This document shows, piece by piece, positions 8,539 to 17,580 of a DNA stretch of 64,000 nt. Under the pieces are notes generated by a model, which made no database searches, was not told where the DNA came from, and was given only the letters and a program-made list of their open reading frames with translations. The first letter of the stretch is position 1, and every line of letters starts with the position of its first letter. The position numbers and the translations under genes are program-made. The stretch is from CAWBCI01 sp963787195 (lineage in GTDB: Bacteria; Bacteroidota; Bacteroidia; Bacteroidales; JAGOPY01): contig CAWBCI010000031.1 of assembly GCA_963787195.1 (NCBI GenBank), positions 62,001 through 126,000 on the forward strand, read 5' to 3'.

Positions 8539-10944
8539 TTGAAGGAGTCCATATCCATTCCTTGTTATCATTGCGGAGATAATTGCGGGCCTAATCCCGT
8601 AATTTTTGAAGACAAGTCTTTTTGTTGCTACGGATGTAAGACCGTCTTTGAAATTCTCAGTAATAATGATGCCTGCCAGTATTACTCCATTGAGGACCAT
8701 CCGGGAAAAACAAAAACAGAGACCGAACTGGGGAATAAATATGCATTTCTGGACAATGAAGAGATCAGGCAGGAATTACTGGAATTTACGGATGGGAATA
8801 TCAGCAAGGTAAAATTCTTCATTCCTTCCATCCATTGCAGTTCCTGCATCTGGCTGCTGGAAAACCTGAACCGGCTGGATTCAGGAATCATCCAGTCAAG
8901 TGTGAATTTCGTTAAAAAAGAAGTCAGCATCACTTTTAAAGAAAAGGCTATTTCTTTCAGAAAAGTTGTGGAATTACTTACATCCATTAATTATGTTCCA
9001 CAGATCACTTTGAACGACATAGATAAAAGCCGGAATATAAAATCAATGCGGACCATATATTACCAGCTTGGGGTGGCAGGCTTTTGTTTTGGGAATATCA
9101 TGCTTTTCAGTTTTCCGGATTACCTGGCCGGCAGGCATGCAATAGATTCGGATTTCATTCACAATTTTTCTTACCTGAACCTCTTTCTTTCACTTCCGGT
9201 GGTTTTCTATGCCGCCCGGGAATATTTCATTTCTGCTTTCAAGGGCCTCAGGAAATTGATCATCAATATAGATGTGCCCATTGCCCTGGGTATCTCGGTT
9301 CTTTTTCTCAGGAGCGCTTATGATATTTTGTCTGGGAGTGGCCAGGGTTACATGGATTCGCTTTCCGGACTGGTTTTCTTTCTACTTATAGGTAAATGGT
9401 ACCAGGGCAAGACCTACCAGGCATTATCTTTTGAAAGGGATTATAAATCCTATTTTCCGCTTGCTGTAACTATTATAGATGATGAAGGAAATGAAAGCAC
9501 CATGCCTCTGAAAAAGCTAAAACCGGGGCAACGCATCGTAGTCCGTAACCAGGAACTTATTCCGGCTGATTCCATTCTCATAAAAGGAGATGCCAATATT
9601 GATTATAGTTTCGTGAGCGGGGAGTCAAACCCGGTACAAAAAAAGATCAATGAGCGTATTTACGCAGGGGGAAGACAATTGGGCAGTTCCCTGGAATTAC
9701 TGGTGGAAAAACAGGTTATTCAGAGCTACCTGACCGAATTATGGAACCAGGACATGCATGGAAAACCCGGAATTAAAAGTCTGAATTCGATTATCAATAA
9801 AGTAAGCCAATACTTTACAATAAGCATTATCTTTTTGAGTCTTGTGGCCGGAATTTTCTGGCTCATAAAAGACCCTGCTGTGGCAATGAACGCTTTTACA
9901 TCAGTCCTGATCGTTGCCTGCCCCTGTGCACTTGCCCTCACACTTCCCTTTGCCCTTGGGAATACCATGCGCATATTTGGAAAAGGAGGTTTTTATGTGA
10001 AGAAAACTGAAATCATCGAACAGTTATCTAAAATAAATACCATAGTTTTTGATAAAACAGGTACCCTTACCCGGAATGATGTTTTCAATATCGACAGCTC
10101 CAACATTGAACTGACAGAAGAAGAAACCGGGATGATCAAATCCATGGTCAAACACTCCTCACATCCCCTGAGTTATGCTCTTTACCAGGGATTGGCCGGA
10201 GAGGAGACAGATGATCTGAGGAATTTCACTGAAAAGGCCTCGGCGGGCATAGAAGCGCTGGTAGCCGGTAAGCTGATTAGAATCGGCTCGGACAAATTCA
10301 CCGATTGGACATCTCTTGAAAAAAATACAGGTACAAGCAATGTATTTGTCTCAATTGACGGCATGAATAAGGGTTATTATTCCATAAAGAATCGATATCG
10401 CCCAGGATTGGAAGCTGTGATGGAAAGTCTCGGAAAGCATTATGAACTGCATTTGCTCTCGGGAGATAATGAATCCGAAAAATCGAATATGCAACATTTT
10501 ATGGGCAAGGAAAGTTTTCTGAATTTCAATCAATCCCCCTCTGATAAACTTTATTATATAAGGAAATTGAAAGATGAAGGAAAACAGGTCCTGATGGTTG
10601 GTGACGGATTGAATGATGCGGGCGCCCTGAATGAAAGTCTTGTAGGGATTACCATAGCTGATAATGTCTATCACTTCTCTCCGGCCAGTGACGGCATCCT
10701 CGAATCGGGGAATTTCAACATGATCCCTGCTTATATACGTTTCAGTAAAACTGCGATGAGAGCGGTTATGGCCGGTTATGCCATTTCACTTCTTTATAAT
10801 ATATTCGGTATATCATTCGCTGCTTCCGGAATGCTGACACCTTTAATTGCAGCCATCCTCATGCCACTGAGCTCGGTAACTGTTGTGGCCTTTGCTACCT
10901 TTTCCACCTACCTCCTGGCCCGTCGCCACCATCTTATTTCCTAA
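8539..10944 (+). CDS. ccoI: Copper-exporting P1B-type ATPase CcoI/FixI (cbb3 oxidase assembly)
   Basis: An 801-residue heavy-metal P-type ATPase. In order it has: a Cys-rich N-terminal metal-binding region (CYHCGDNCG, FCCYGC); a degenerate HMA domain with CSSC at 100-103; the membrane CPC metal site at 461-463; the phosphorylation motif DKTGT at 505-509; and the hinge motif GDGLND from about 688. The double N-terminal cysteine region is typical of CcoI/FixI, which loads copper for the cbb3 oxidase. ccoS-ccoNOQP follows directly. The start is TTG: an in-frame stop lies at 8515 and no ATG occurs for many codons afterwards. Confidence 0.9.
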   Translation: MKESISIPCYHCGDNCGPNPVIFEDKSFCCYGCKTVFEILSNNDACQYYSIEDHPGKTKTETELGNKYAFLDNEEIRQELLEFTDGNISKVKFFIPSIHCSSCIWLLENLNRLDSGIIQSSVNFVKKEVSITFKEKAISFRKVVELLTSINYVPQITLNDIDKSRNIKSMRTIYYQLGVAGFCFGNIMLFSFPDYLAGRHAIDSDFIHNFSYLNLFLSLPVVFYAAREYFISAFKGLRKLIINIDVPIALGISVLFLRSAYDILSGSGQGYMDSLSGLVFFLLIGKWYQGKTYQALSFERDYKSYFPLAVTIIDDEGNESTMPLKKLKPGQRIVVRNQELIPADSILIKGDANIDYSFVSGESNPVQKKINERIYAGGRQLGSSLELLVEKQVIQSYLTELWNQDMHGKPGIKSLNSIINKVSQYFTISIIFLSLVAGIFWLIKDPAVAMNAFTSVLIVACPCALALTLPFALGNTMRIFGKGGFYVKKTEIIEQLSKINTIVFDKTGTLTRNDVFNIDSSNIELTEEETGMIKSMVKHSSHPLSYALYQGLAGEETDDLRNFTEKASAGIEALVAGKLIRIGSDKFTDWTSLEKNTGTSNVFVSIDGMNKGYYSIKNRYRPGLEAVMESLGKHYELHLLSGDNESEKSNMQHFMGKESFLNFNQSPSDKLYYIRKLKDEGKQVLMVGDGLNDAGALNESLVGITIADNVYHFSPASDGILESGNFNMIPAYIRFSKTAMRAVMAGYAISLLYNIFGISFAASGMLTPLIAAILMPLSSVTVVAFATFSTYLLARRHHLIS

Positions 10945-10970
10945 AAAAAAATCATTTTTTTCAAGTATCT

Positions 10971-11004
10971 ATTTAGAGTTATTCTAAATCTCTAAGATTT
11001 TAGA
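10971..11004. promoter_or_regulatory. Tandem inverted-repeat operator upstream of ccoS
   Basis: Two adjacent inverted repeats built from the half-site TTAGA/TCTAA. The first is ATTTAGA-gttat-TCTAAAT (10971-10989); the second is TCTAA-gatt-TTAGA (10991-11004). The first recurs with 17 of 19 bases identical at 18155-18173 in front of sco. The core TTAGAGT-T-ATTCTAA has the 7-1-7 layout of Fur-family (for example PerR) boxes. The regulator is unknown; a family assignment is inference. Confidence 0.6.
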
Positions 11005-11044
11005 TATAAAGACCGGAGCCCTGAAATAATTTGAAAGAGAATTT

Positions 11045-11052
11045 TAACTTTG
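11045..11052 (+). promoter_or_regulatory. -7 promoter element (TAnnTTTG) for the ccoSNOQPGH operon
   Basis: TAACTTTG fits the Bacteroidota -7 consensus and ends 21 bp before the GTG start of ccoS. The last bases (TTG at 11050) could be mistaken for a start codon of ccoS. Confidence 0.6.
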
Positions 11053-11073
11053 TTCATATCAAGGATTACCCGC

Positions 11074-11298
11074 GTGAGTGTATTATTTCTGCTTATTGGT
11101 TTCAGCCTGCTGGTTGCTATTGGCTTTTTGATCGCCTTTTTCTGGTCGGTTAAAAGCGGTCAATATGAAGATGATTATACCCCCTCGGTCCGTATCCTTT
11201 TTGAAGATGAAATTACCAGGTCACAGGATAATCCTCCGGAGATTCCAAATAAAGAAATTACTGAAGAAGAAGCAATTGAATCAAAACCAAAAATATGA
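11074..11298 (+). CDS. ccoS: cbb3-type oxidase assembly protein CcoS
   Basis: A 74-residue protein with one N-terminal transmembrane helix (about 2-24), then the family motif FWSVKSGQYEDDYTPS and an acidic tail. CcoS is needed for cofactor insertion into cbb3 oxidase. I chose GTG 11074, which makes the protein start MSVLFLLIGF as in other CcoS proteins. The in-frame TTG at 11050 lies inside the promoter -7 element. ccoNO follows after 3 bp. Confidence 0.9.
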   Translation: MSVLFLLIGFSLLVAIGFLIAFFWSVKSGQYEDDYTPSVRILFEDEITRSQDNPPEIPNKEITEEEAIESKPKI

Positions 11299-11301
11299 TT
11301 T

Positions 11302-13428
11302 ATGGAACAGCAGAAGTTCTACTATGACAATAGGATTGTTAAGTATTTTGCCTATGCCACCCTTTTCTGGGGAGTAATCGGCATGCTTGTCGGGCTCCTG
11401 GCAGCCTGTCAGTTCGTCTGGCCTGCCCTGAGTTTTGAATTACCATTTACCACATTCGGGAGGATCAGGCCTATACATACCAATGCCGTGATCTTTGCCT
11501 TTGTTGGGAATGGTATATTTACCGGCGTTTATTATTCATTGCAGCGCTTGTGTAAGGCCCGGATGTACAATGATGTTCTTAGTTACATCCATTTCTGGGG
11601 ATGGCAGCTTATAATATTAGGCGCTGCCATCACTTTTGCTTTCGGAATTACAAGCAGCAAGGAATACGCTGAACTGGAATGGCCGCTCGATATAGCTCTT
11701 GCAGTAATCTGGGTTATTTTTGGCTGGAATATGTTCGGGACTATCCTGAAAAGGAGGACCCGGCATCTTTATGTGGCTATCTGGTTTTACATAGCAACCT
11801 TCGTCACTGTTGCCATACTTCACATAGTTAATTCTATTGAGATCCCGGTCAATCTGCTGAAGAGTTACCCGGTTTACGCCGGAGTGCAGGATGCCCTGGT
11901 GCAATGGTGGTACGGCCATAATGCAGTTGCTTTTTTCCTGACCACTCCCTATCTCGGACTGATGTATTATTTCCTGCCCAAGGCAGCCAACAGGCCAATA
12001 TATTCATACAGGCTTTCAATCATACACTTCTGGGCCCTGATCTTCATTTATATCTGGGCAGGTCCGCATCATCTGCTTTATACATCGCTTCCCGACTGGG
12101 CACAAACCCTTGGTGTGATATTCTCAATCATGCTGATCGCTCCTTCCTGGGGAGGTATGGTAAACGGTTTACTTACATTACGGGGAGCCTGGGACAGGGT
12201 CAGGGAAGATCCCGTGCTGAAATTCATGGTGGTGGCCGTAACAGCATACGGCATGTCGACCTTCGAAGGTCCTATGATGGCAACCAAAACTGTAAATGCT
12301 TTTACTCACTATACCGACTGGACCATTGCCCATGTGCATATTGGGGCCCTGGGCTGGAATGGCTTCCTGACTTTCGGTATGCTGTACTGGCTAATTCCGC
12401 GTCTCTTCAATACCAAACTGTTTTCGACCCGGCTGGCAAATGTGCATTTCTGGATCGGTACCCTGGGCATCCTCTTTTATGCCGTTCCGCTGTACTGGGC
12501 TGCGGTGACCCAAACCCTCATGTGGAAACAATTCAATGACAGCGGCTTCCTGCAATATCCCAATTTCCTGGAAACGGTCACTCAGATCATACCTATGTAC
12601 GCAGCACGGGCGGTCGGTGGCTCATTATATATAACAGGGGCTCTTATAGGGGTTTATAATATGGTCCGGACCATAAGATCCGGTCATTTTGTCAAAGACA
12701 CAGAAGCAAGTGCAGTTCCGCTCGCCCAAATTGCTTCTAAAAAAACAGAAGGTGAATCAAGTCACCGCTGGCTGGAAAGAAAACCTGTCCAGTTCATGCT
12801 CCTGGCTATGATTGCAATACTTATCGGCGGCTTGGTGGAAATCATCCCAACCCTGCTCATCAAATCAAATATACCCACTATTGCCAGCGTGAAACCCTAT
12901 ACAGCACTTGAACTGCAAGGTCGGGATATTTATGTAAGGGAAGGATGCTATGTTTGTCATTCACAGCTTATAAGACCCTTCCGTTCCGAAACCGAAAGGT
13001 ATGGGGAATATTCCAAAGCCGGGGAATTTGTATATGATCATCCTTTTCAATGGGGATCAAAACGTAACGGTCCCGACCTGGCCAGGGAAGGTGTTAAGAC
13101 AGGTAAAAATTACAAGCCCGATTCATGGCACTATAATCATATGATGGACCCCAGGAAACTGAATGAACAATCGATCATGCCGGCTTATCCCTGGCTTATC
13201 ACCGATGATCTGGATATCAGCACCACAGCAAAAAAAATAAGGGTAATGCAATATCTGGGAGTGCCATATCCCGAAGGATTTGATCAGAAAGCTAATGAGG
13301 ACCTGAAACAACAGGCTCAGCAAATTTCCGACGGACTTAAATCCAACGGAATCGACGTTTCCCCTGACAAAGAGATCATTGCACTTATAGCATATATTCA
13401 GCGCCTTGGAACCGACATCAGTAAATAA
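11302..13428 (+). CDS. ccoNO: cbb3-type cytochrome c oxidase, fused CcoN-CcoO subunits
   Basis: A 708-residue fusion. Residues 1-460 are the heme-copper catalytic subunit CcoN with about 12 helices; histidine-bearing segments include RPIHTNAV, WWYGHNAV, WAGPHHLLYT and HVHIGALGW. Residues 490-708 are the membrane-anchored cytochrome CcoO with heme site CYVCH at 549-553 and the family segment SQLIRPFRSETERYG. The enzyme reduces O2 with high affinity and pumps protons. Fusion of the two genes is known in Bacteroidota, so it is not a local accident. A linker of about 30 residues joins the parts. Confidence 0.95.
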   Translation: MEQQKFYYDNRIVKYFAYATLFWGVIGMLVGLLAACQFVWPALSFELPFTTFGRIRPIHTNAVIFAFVGNGIFTGVYYSLQRLCKARMYNDVLSYIHFWGWQLIILGAAITFAFGITSSKEYAELEWPLDIALAVIWVIFGWNMFGTILKRRTRHLYVAIWFYIATFVTVAILHIVNSIEIPVNLLKSYPVYAGVQDALVQWWYGHNAVAFFLTTPYLGLMYYFLPKAANRPIYSYRLSIIHFWALIFIYIWAGPHHLLYTSLPDWAQTLGVIFSIMLIAPSWGGMVNGLLTLRGAWDRVREDPVLKFMVVAVTAYGMSTFEGPMMATKTVNAFTHYTDWTIAHVHIGALGWNGFLTFGMLYWLIPRLFNTKLFSTRLANVHFWIGTLGILFYAVPLYWAAVTQTLMWKQFNDSGFLQYPNFLETVTQIIPMYAARAVGGSLYITGALIGVYNMVRTIRSGHFVKDTEASAVPLAQIASKKTEGESSHRWLERKPVQFMLLAMIAILIGGLVEIIPTLLIKSNIPTIASVKPYTALELQGRDIYVREGCYVCHSQLIRPFRSETERYGEYSKAGEFVYDHPFQWGSKRNGPDLAREGVKTGKNYKPDSWHYNHMMDPRKLNEQSIMPAYPWLITDDLDISTTAKKIRVMQYLGVPYPEGFDQKANEDLKQQAQQISDGLKSNGIDVSPDKEIIALIAYIQRLGTDISK

Positions 13429-13467
13429 TAAAATCTTTCATATTCTTAAACTGAAGGAAAACACATT

Positions 13468-13659
13468 ATGAACCTCATCAAAGAATACCTGGGAAATACA
13501 TTTGGGGCTAACCTTTTTCCAATTATCGCGATGATGGGTTTTATGCTCTTTTTTGTCATAATGTTAATATATACTTTCAGTATACATAAAGATGAAATTG
13601 GTGAAATAAGCCACTTGCCCCTGGAAAAAGATGATAATCAAAATGATGATCGGGATTAA
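13468..13659 (+). CDS. ccoQ: Small CcoQ-like subunit of cbb3 oxidase
   Basis: A 63-residue protein with one transmembrane helix (about residues 17-38) and a charged cytoplasmic tail ending in a cluster of Asp. Size, topology and place between ccoNO and ccoP match CcoQ, the small stabilising subunit. Sequence conservation in this family is poor, so the call rests mainly on position. Confidence 0.75.
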   Translation: MNLIKEYLGNTFGANLFPIIAMMGFMLFFVIMLIYTFSIHKDEIGEISHLPLEKDDNQNDDRD

Positions 13660-13723
13660 ATGATCTGTTCATTTTATTAAAAATTATAAGATAGAAAAGC
13701 ATTTAAATCAAAAATACAGAGAT

Positions 13724-14323
13724 ATGGAACCAAACGAAGAAGTTCAATATGAGAAGGATGAACTTACGGGCGATAATATAATTGCCGGCCATGATTATGA
13801 CGGGATTAAGGAATTGGATAACCGCCTCCCCAGATGGTGGCTTGGACTTTTTTACCTGACGATCATTTTTGCAGCCGTATATGTGGTTCGTTATCATATT
13901 ATCGATACCGCGCCTTTGCAGGAACAGGAATATCAAAATGAAATGCTGGCCGCAAAGATCAAATATCAAAACGCTGAAACAGCGGGCAGTTCAGTCAATG
14001 CATCCAATGTAACCAGGCTTACTGATATTGCCAGCCTGGATGCAGGGAAACAAATCTTCGAAAAGAGTTGCGCCGTTTGCCACCTTCCCCAGGGGCAGGG
14101 GCTGGTAGGACCAAACCTGACAGATGATTACTGGATCCATGGTTGCAAAATCGGCGATTTATTTAATACCATCACAGTAGGAGTCCCTGATAAAGGGATG
14201 ATATCCTGGAAGGACCAGTTGACACCGCTCCAGATTCAGCAGGTCGCCAGCTTTATCCTAAGCCTGCACGGTACAAATCCTCCCAACCCCAAAGCCCCGC
14301 AGGGAGATCTGTGCAAAATGTAA
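13724..14323 (+). CDS. ccoP: cbb3-type oxidase cytochrome c subunit CcoP (monoheme form)
   Basis: A 199-residue protein. The N-terminal segment DGIKELDNRLPRWW is the typical CcoP N-domain before a transmembrane helix (about residues 43-62). One cytochrome c domain follows, with CAVCH at 116-120 and a methionine ligand candidate in KGMISWKDQLTP. Classical CcoP carries two c hemes; only one CXXCH is present here, as in many Bacteroidota. It hands electrons from cytochrome c or complex III to CcoO/CcoN. ccoG follows after 23 bp. Confidence 0.9.
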   Translation: MEPNEEVQYEKDELTGDNIIAGHDYDGIKELDNRLPRWWLGLFYLTIIFAAVYVVRYHIIDTAPLQEQEYQNEMLAAKIKYQNAETAGSSVNASNVTRLTDIASLDAGKQIFEKSCAVCHLPQGQGLVGPNLTDDYWIHGCKIGDLFNTITVGVPDKGMISWKDQLTPLQIQQVASFILSLHGTNPPNPKAPQGDLCKM

Positions 14324-14346
14324 TTCAGACCTAAAAAACAGTCATC

Positions 14347-15766
14347 ATGGTTCAGTTTAAAAAACCAGAAGAAGGAAAAACCAGTTTCAGGGACCGGCTT
14401 GCGACCATAGATGAAAAAGGTCACAGGATTTGGGTTTATGCGAAAAAAACCAAAGGCAGGCTCACGTTTTACAGGAATATAGTTGGAGTAGTTCTGTTGA
14501 TTTTCTTTTTCTCGGCCCCCTTTATCAAAATTAATGGAAACCCCTTGCTCCTGCTGAATTTCATCCAGAGAAAATTCATCATTTTTGGAGTACAATTCTG
14601 GCCCCAGGATTTTCACCTGTTTTTTCTGGCCATGATTTCACTGATGGTTTTTATTATACTCTTCACCGTGACATTTGGCAGGTTATGGTGTGGTTGGGCC
14701 TGTCCCCAGACAATATTTATGGAATTAATATTCCGGAGGATAGAATATTGGATTGAAGGGGATGCTTACTACCAGAAAATATTGGCAAAGCAGGACTGGA
14801 ACTTCGAAAAGATCTGGAAAAAATCCTTAAAACACAGCATCTTTTACATAATGGCTTTTATTGTTGGGAATACTTTCCTCGCCTATATTATTGGGATTGA
14901 CACACTCCGCCATATAGTAAGCGATGATCCGAAAAACCATCTGGCTGGTTTGGGAGGAATGCTGGTATTTTCCGGTGTTTTCTATTTTATTTTCTCCTGG
15001 TTCAGGGAGCAGGTTTGCACGATAGTATGCCCTTATGGAAGGTTGCAGGGAGTTTTGCTCGACAGGAATTCGGTTGTGATTTCATACGATTATAAAAGAG
15101 GCGAACCAAAGGGCCATTTTTTTAAATCCGAAAACAGGCAAAAAGCCGGCAAAGGTGATTGTATTGATTGTACCCAGTGCGTCCAGGCCTGTCCGACCGG
15201 GATAGATATACGGAACGGCACCCAGCTCGAATGCATCAACTGTGCCTGTTGTATTGATGCCTGCAACTCTATGATGAAGAAAGTCGGTCTGCCGAAAAAC
15301 CTGATAAAATATGCTTCTGAAAAGATGATAGCTGAAGGCAGCCGCTTTAAATTAAATATCCGTACGATTGCTTATTCAGCCGTCCTTGTAATCCTCCTTG
15401 GATTAATCGGATGGTCACTGGCTTCACGCTCCGCAGTGGAAGCAACGGTCCTGAGAGCTCCGGGTATGCTTTACCAGGAACAGCAAGCCGGTAAAATCAG
15501 TAATTTATACAATGCCAAACTGGTGAACAAAACCGACCAGGACCTGCCTGTTGAAATCAGGCTGCTTTCACCGAAAGGAGAAATCCAGATAATTGGGAAT
15601 GATATTTCTGTTAAGAAAGAATCAGTGGCTGATATGGTATTTCTTTGTTATTCTCGATAAATCTTCCCTCACGAAAGAAAAAATACCGATAGAGATCGGA
15701 ATTTACAGCGGCAATAAAGAAATCGAAGAAATCCGTTCAACATTCTTAGGACCTCCTGAAAAATGA
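14347..15766 (+). CDS. ccoG: cbb3 oxidase accessory protein CcoG, interrupted by a +1 frameshift
   Basis: CcoG (RdxA/FixG), a membrane-bound polyferredoxin linked to copper handling for cbb3 oxidase. It has N-terminal helices, a WCGWACPQT site, two 4Fe-4S clusters in the Cys-rich stretch at 272-312, and a C-terminal Ig-like domain. The first frame stops at 15660 after 437 residues, but the next frame continues as FFVILDKSSL and ends at 15766 with FLGPPEK, the normal CcoG ending. One extra base near 15640-15642 explains this. Without it the protein would be 472 residues, and its stop would overlap the ccoH start as ATGA. Confidence 0.9.
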
Positions 15767-16215
15767 AAATAAAATTTAACTGGGGAACCGGCATACTGAT
15801 CACCATCATACTCATCTTCAGTGGGCTTATAAGTTTTTTTATCTATATCTCCCATCTTGATAATAATATGGTTGAGGATAATTATTATGAAAAGGAACTT
15901 GCCTATGAAGGCCGTATAGAAAAAATCCGGAATATGTCGGCCCTTGGCGGGGAAATAAGTATAAGTCAGGACGGGGATGATCTGATTATTATTTTTCCGG
16001 ATATCATCAAAGGAAAAAAACCTGAAGGGACCATCTTATTTTATCGTCCTTCGAACCAGAAAATGGATTACAGTCTCCCGGTCGAACTTAATGATTCTGC
16101 AAAACAGATTGTGGACGCGGGAAAGCTGGTAAGCGGAAAGTATATTCTGAAGATAGACTGGTCACTCGATGGAAAGGATTATTATCAAGAAGAGACACTG
16201 ATCAGAAATGAATAA
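15763..16215 (+). CDS. ccoH: FixH/CcoH family protein
   Basis: A 150-residue protein with one N-terminal transmembrane helix (about 8-29), the motif LDNNMVEDNYYEKELAYE right after it, and a periplasmic beta-rich domain. This is the FixH/CcoH layout; the family acts in cbb3 oxidase assembly and stability. The ATG overlaps the true end of ccoG, as expected for a coupled ccoGH pair. Confidence 0.85.
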   Translation: MKIKFNWGTGILITIILIFSGLISFFIYISHLDNNMVEDNYYEKELAYEGRIEKIRNMSALGGEISISQDGDDLIIIFPDIIKGKKPEGTILFYRPSNQKMDYSLPVELNDSAKQIVDAGKLVSGKYILKIDWSLDGKDYYQEETLIRNE

Positions 16216-16253
16216 ACTAAAAATAGCTTTACCATTCAAATAGTATTTGAAAA

Positions 16254-16970
16254 ATGGAATTTTATTCAGCTTTGTTAATAGGTTTGGTCGGAAGCATGCA
16301 CTGTGCCGGTATGTGCGGTCCTATAGCCATTGCAGTTCCATTGAATAATAACACATGGTTCGCAAGAATATCCGGGGGACTTCTTTATAATGGCGGGCGT
16401 ATCATTACTTATGGCTTGCTTGGTCTGATCTTCGGGCTTGCGGGTAAAGGGATTTCACTGGGAGGCCTTCAGCAATGGGCCTCAATTCTAATTGGGGCTG
16501 TCATGATAGCAGGAGTACTCTTGCCATTTATTGGTAAATCAGGGCAAAATCTCCAGGTTTTTCTAGATAAGTTTACTTTTGGTCTTAAATCAAGTTTCGG
16601 AAAATTGTTCAGGGTCAGGACTTACCGCTCCCTCTTCACGATAGGCTTGTTAAACGGATTCCTTCCTTGCGGCCTGGTTTATATTGCATTAGCCGGGGCA
16701 ATTCTGATGAGTTCCCCCCAATATGGAGCCCTTTATATGATAATATTCGGATTAGGTACCATTCCGATGATGCTTGGAATCAGCCTGGCAGGCAACCTGA
16801 TCTCACTGCGATTCCGGAAAAGGATCAGCCGGATAATTCCTTATTTCATTATTATACTCGGCATCTTATTTATTCTCAGGGGAATGAACCTCGGCATTCC
16901 ATACATTAGTCCTAAGTTAAACAAGACGGCAGAAATGGTTAGCATGGATTGTTGTCATAAAAAAAATTAA
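16254..16970 (+). CDS. SafE/COG2836 family membrane protein of the cbb3 cluster
   Basis: A 238-residue protein with six or seven hydrophobic segments. The motif SMHCAGMCGPI in the first helix marks the sulfite exporter TauE/SafE-like group (COG2836) that usually ends cco operons. A second motif, NGFLPCGLVYIALAGA, fits the same family. Two cysteines and Met in the first helix suggest metal (probably copper) handling, but substrate and direction are not proven. It ends the cco operon; a separate promoter follows. Confidence 0.8.
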   Translation: MEFYSALLIGLVGSMHCAGMCGPIAIAVPLNNNTWFARISGGLLYNGGRIITYGLLGLIFGLAGKGISLGGLQQWASILIGAVMIAGVLLPFIGKSGQNLQVFLDKFTFGLKSSFGKLFRVRTYRSLFTIGLLNGFLPCGLVYIALAGAILMSSPQYGALYMIIFGLGTIPMMLGISLAGNLISLRFRKRISRIIPYFIIILGILFILRGMNLGIPYISPKLNKTAEMVSMDCCHKKN

Positions 16971-16998
16971 TGTCCGACTTATTTATATTTAATTTTAA

Positions 16999-17019
16999 TA
17001 GCTATAATAGCTAACTTTG
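16999..17019 (+). promoter_or_regulatory. Promoter -7 element overlapped by paired TAGCTA palindromes
   Basis: TAACTTTG (17012-17019) fits the -7 consensus, 45 bp before the cytochrome c gene. TAGCTA-taa-TAGCTA (16999-17013) touches its first two bases. TAGCTA is itself palindromic, so the pair forms both a direct and an inverted repeat and could be an operator. Confidence 0.5.
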
Positions 17020-17064
17020 TCGATAGAATTCACAATTATTTACCATTAAATACATAAGATTATT

Positions 17065-17574
17065 ATGAAAAAGAGTTTACGTTTTATGTCAGGTTTGTTT
17101 CTGGGAATGTCACTCATCGTAGGAGCATGTTCCGGAGGAAGCACAAGCCAAACTTCAATTAAGGAAGAACCCCAGGAAATGGGAATGTCTGATGATCAGG
17201 GTAGCAATGCTGCAGCTGACGCCGCAATGGTTGCTCCTGCCGACGATAATAATCGCGGAGAACAGATCTATAAAACAAAATGCATAGTATGCCACCAGGC
17301 TGACGGTAAAGGCCTCCCGGGTGCATTTCCTCCGCTCGCCCAGTCAGATTATCTTTTGAAAGATAAAGTCCGTGCCGTTGCCCAGGCTTTGAATGGTTCC
17401 CATATGGAAATTATCGTGAATGGACAGAAATTTAATGCACCTATGCCTCCTCAGGTTGACACCAAGGAAGATGCAGTTGCTGTTATTAATTATGTCTTGA
17501 ATAATTTCGGGAATAAAGGTGGGACGGTCACTTTGGATGAAGTTAAAGATGTAGTTATCAACCCCAGAAACTGA
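17065..17574 (+). CDS. Lipoprotein cytochrome c (monoheme)
   Basis: A 169-residue lipoprotein with lipobox LIVGAC, a 40-residue Ala/Asp/Ser-rich linker, and a class I cytochrome c domain with CIVCH at residues 73-77. PGAFPPLAQSDYL and a methionine in NAPMPPQ supply the usual fold features. The flexible linker would let the heme domain reach partners at the outer face of the cytoplasmic membrane. It is a candidate shuttle from complex III to the cbb3 or caa3 oxidase. It sits 6 bp ahead of the DUF4920 gene, so the two are cotranscribed. Confidence 0.87.
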   Translation: MKKSLRFMSGLFLGMSLIVGACSGGSTSQTSIKEEPQEMGMSDDQGSNAAADAAMVAPADDNNRGEQIYKTKCIVCHQADGKGLPGAFPPLAQSDYLLKDKVRAVAQALNGSHMEIIVNGQKFNAPMPPQVDTKEDAVAVINYVLNNFGNKGGTVTLDEVKDVVINPRN

Positions 17575-17580
17575 TAAGTT

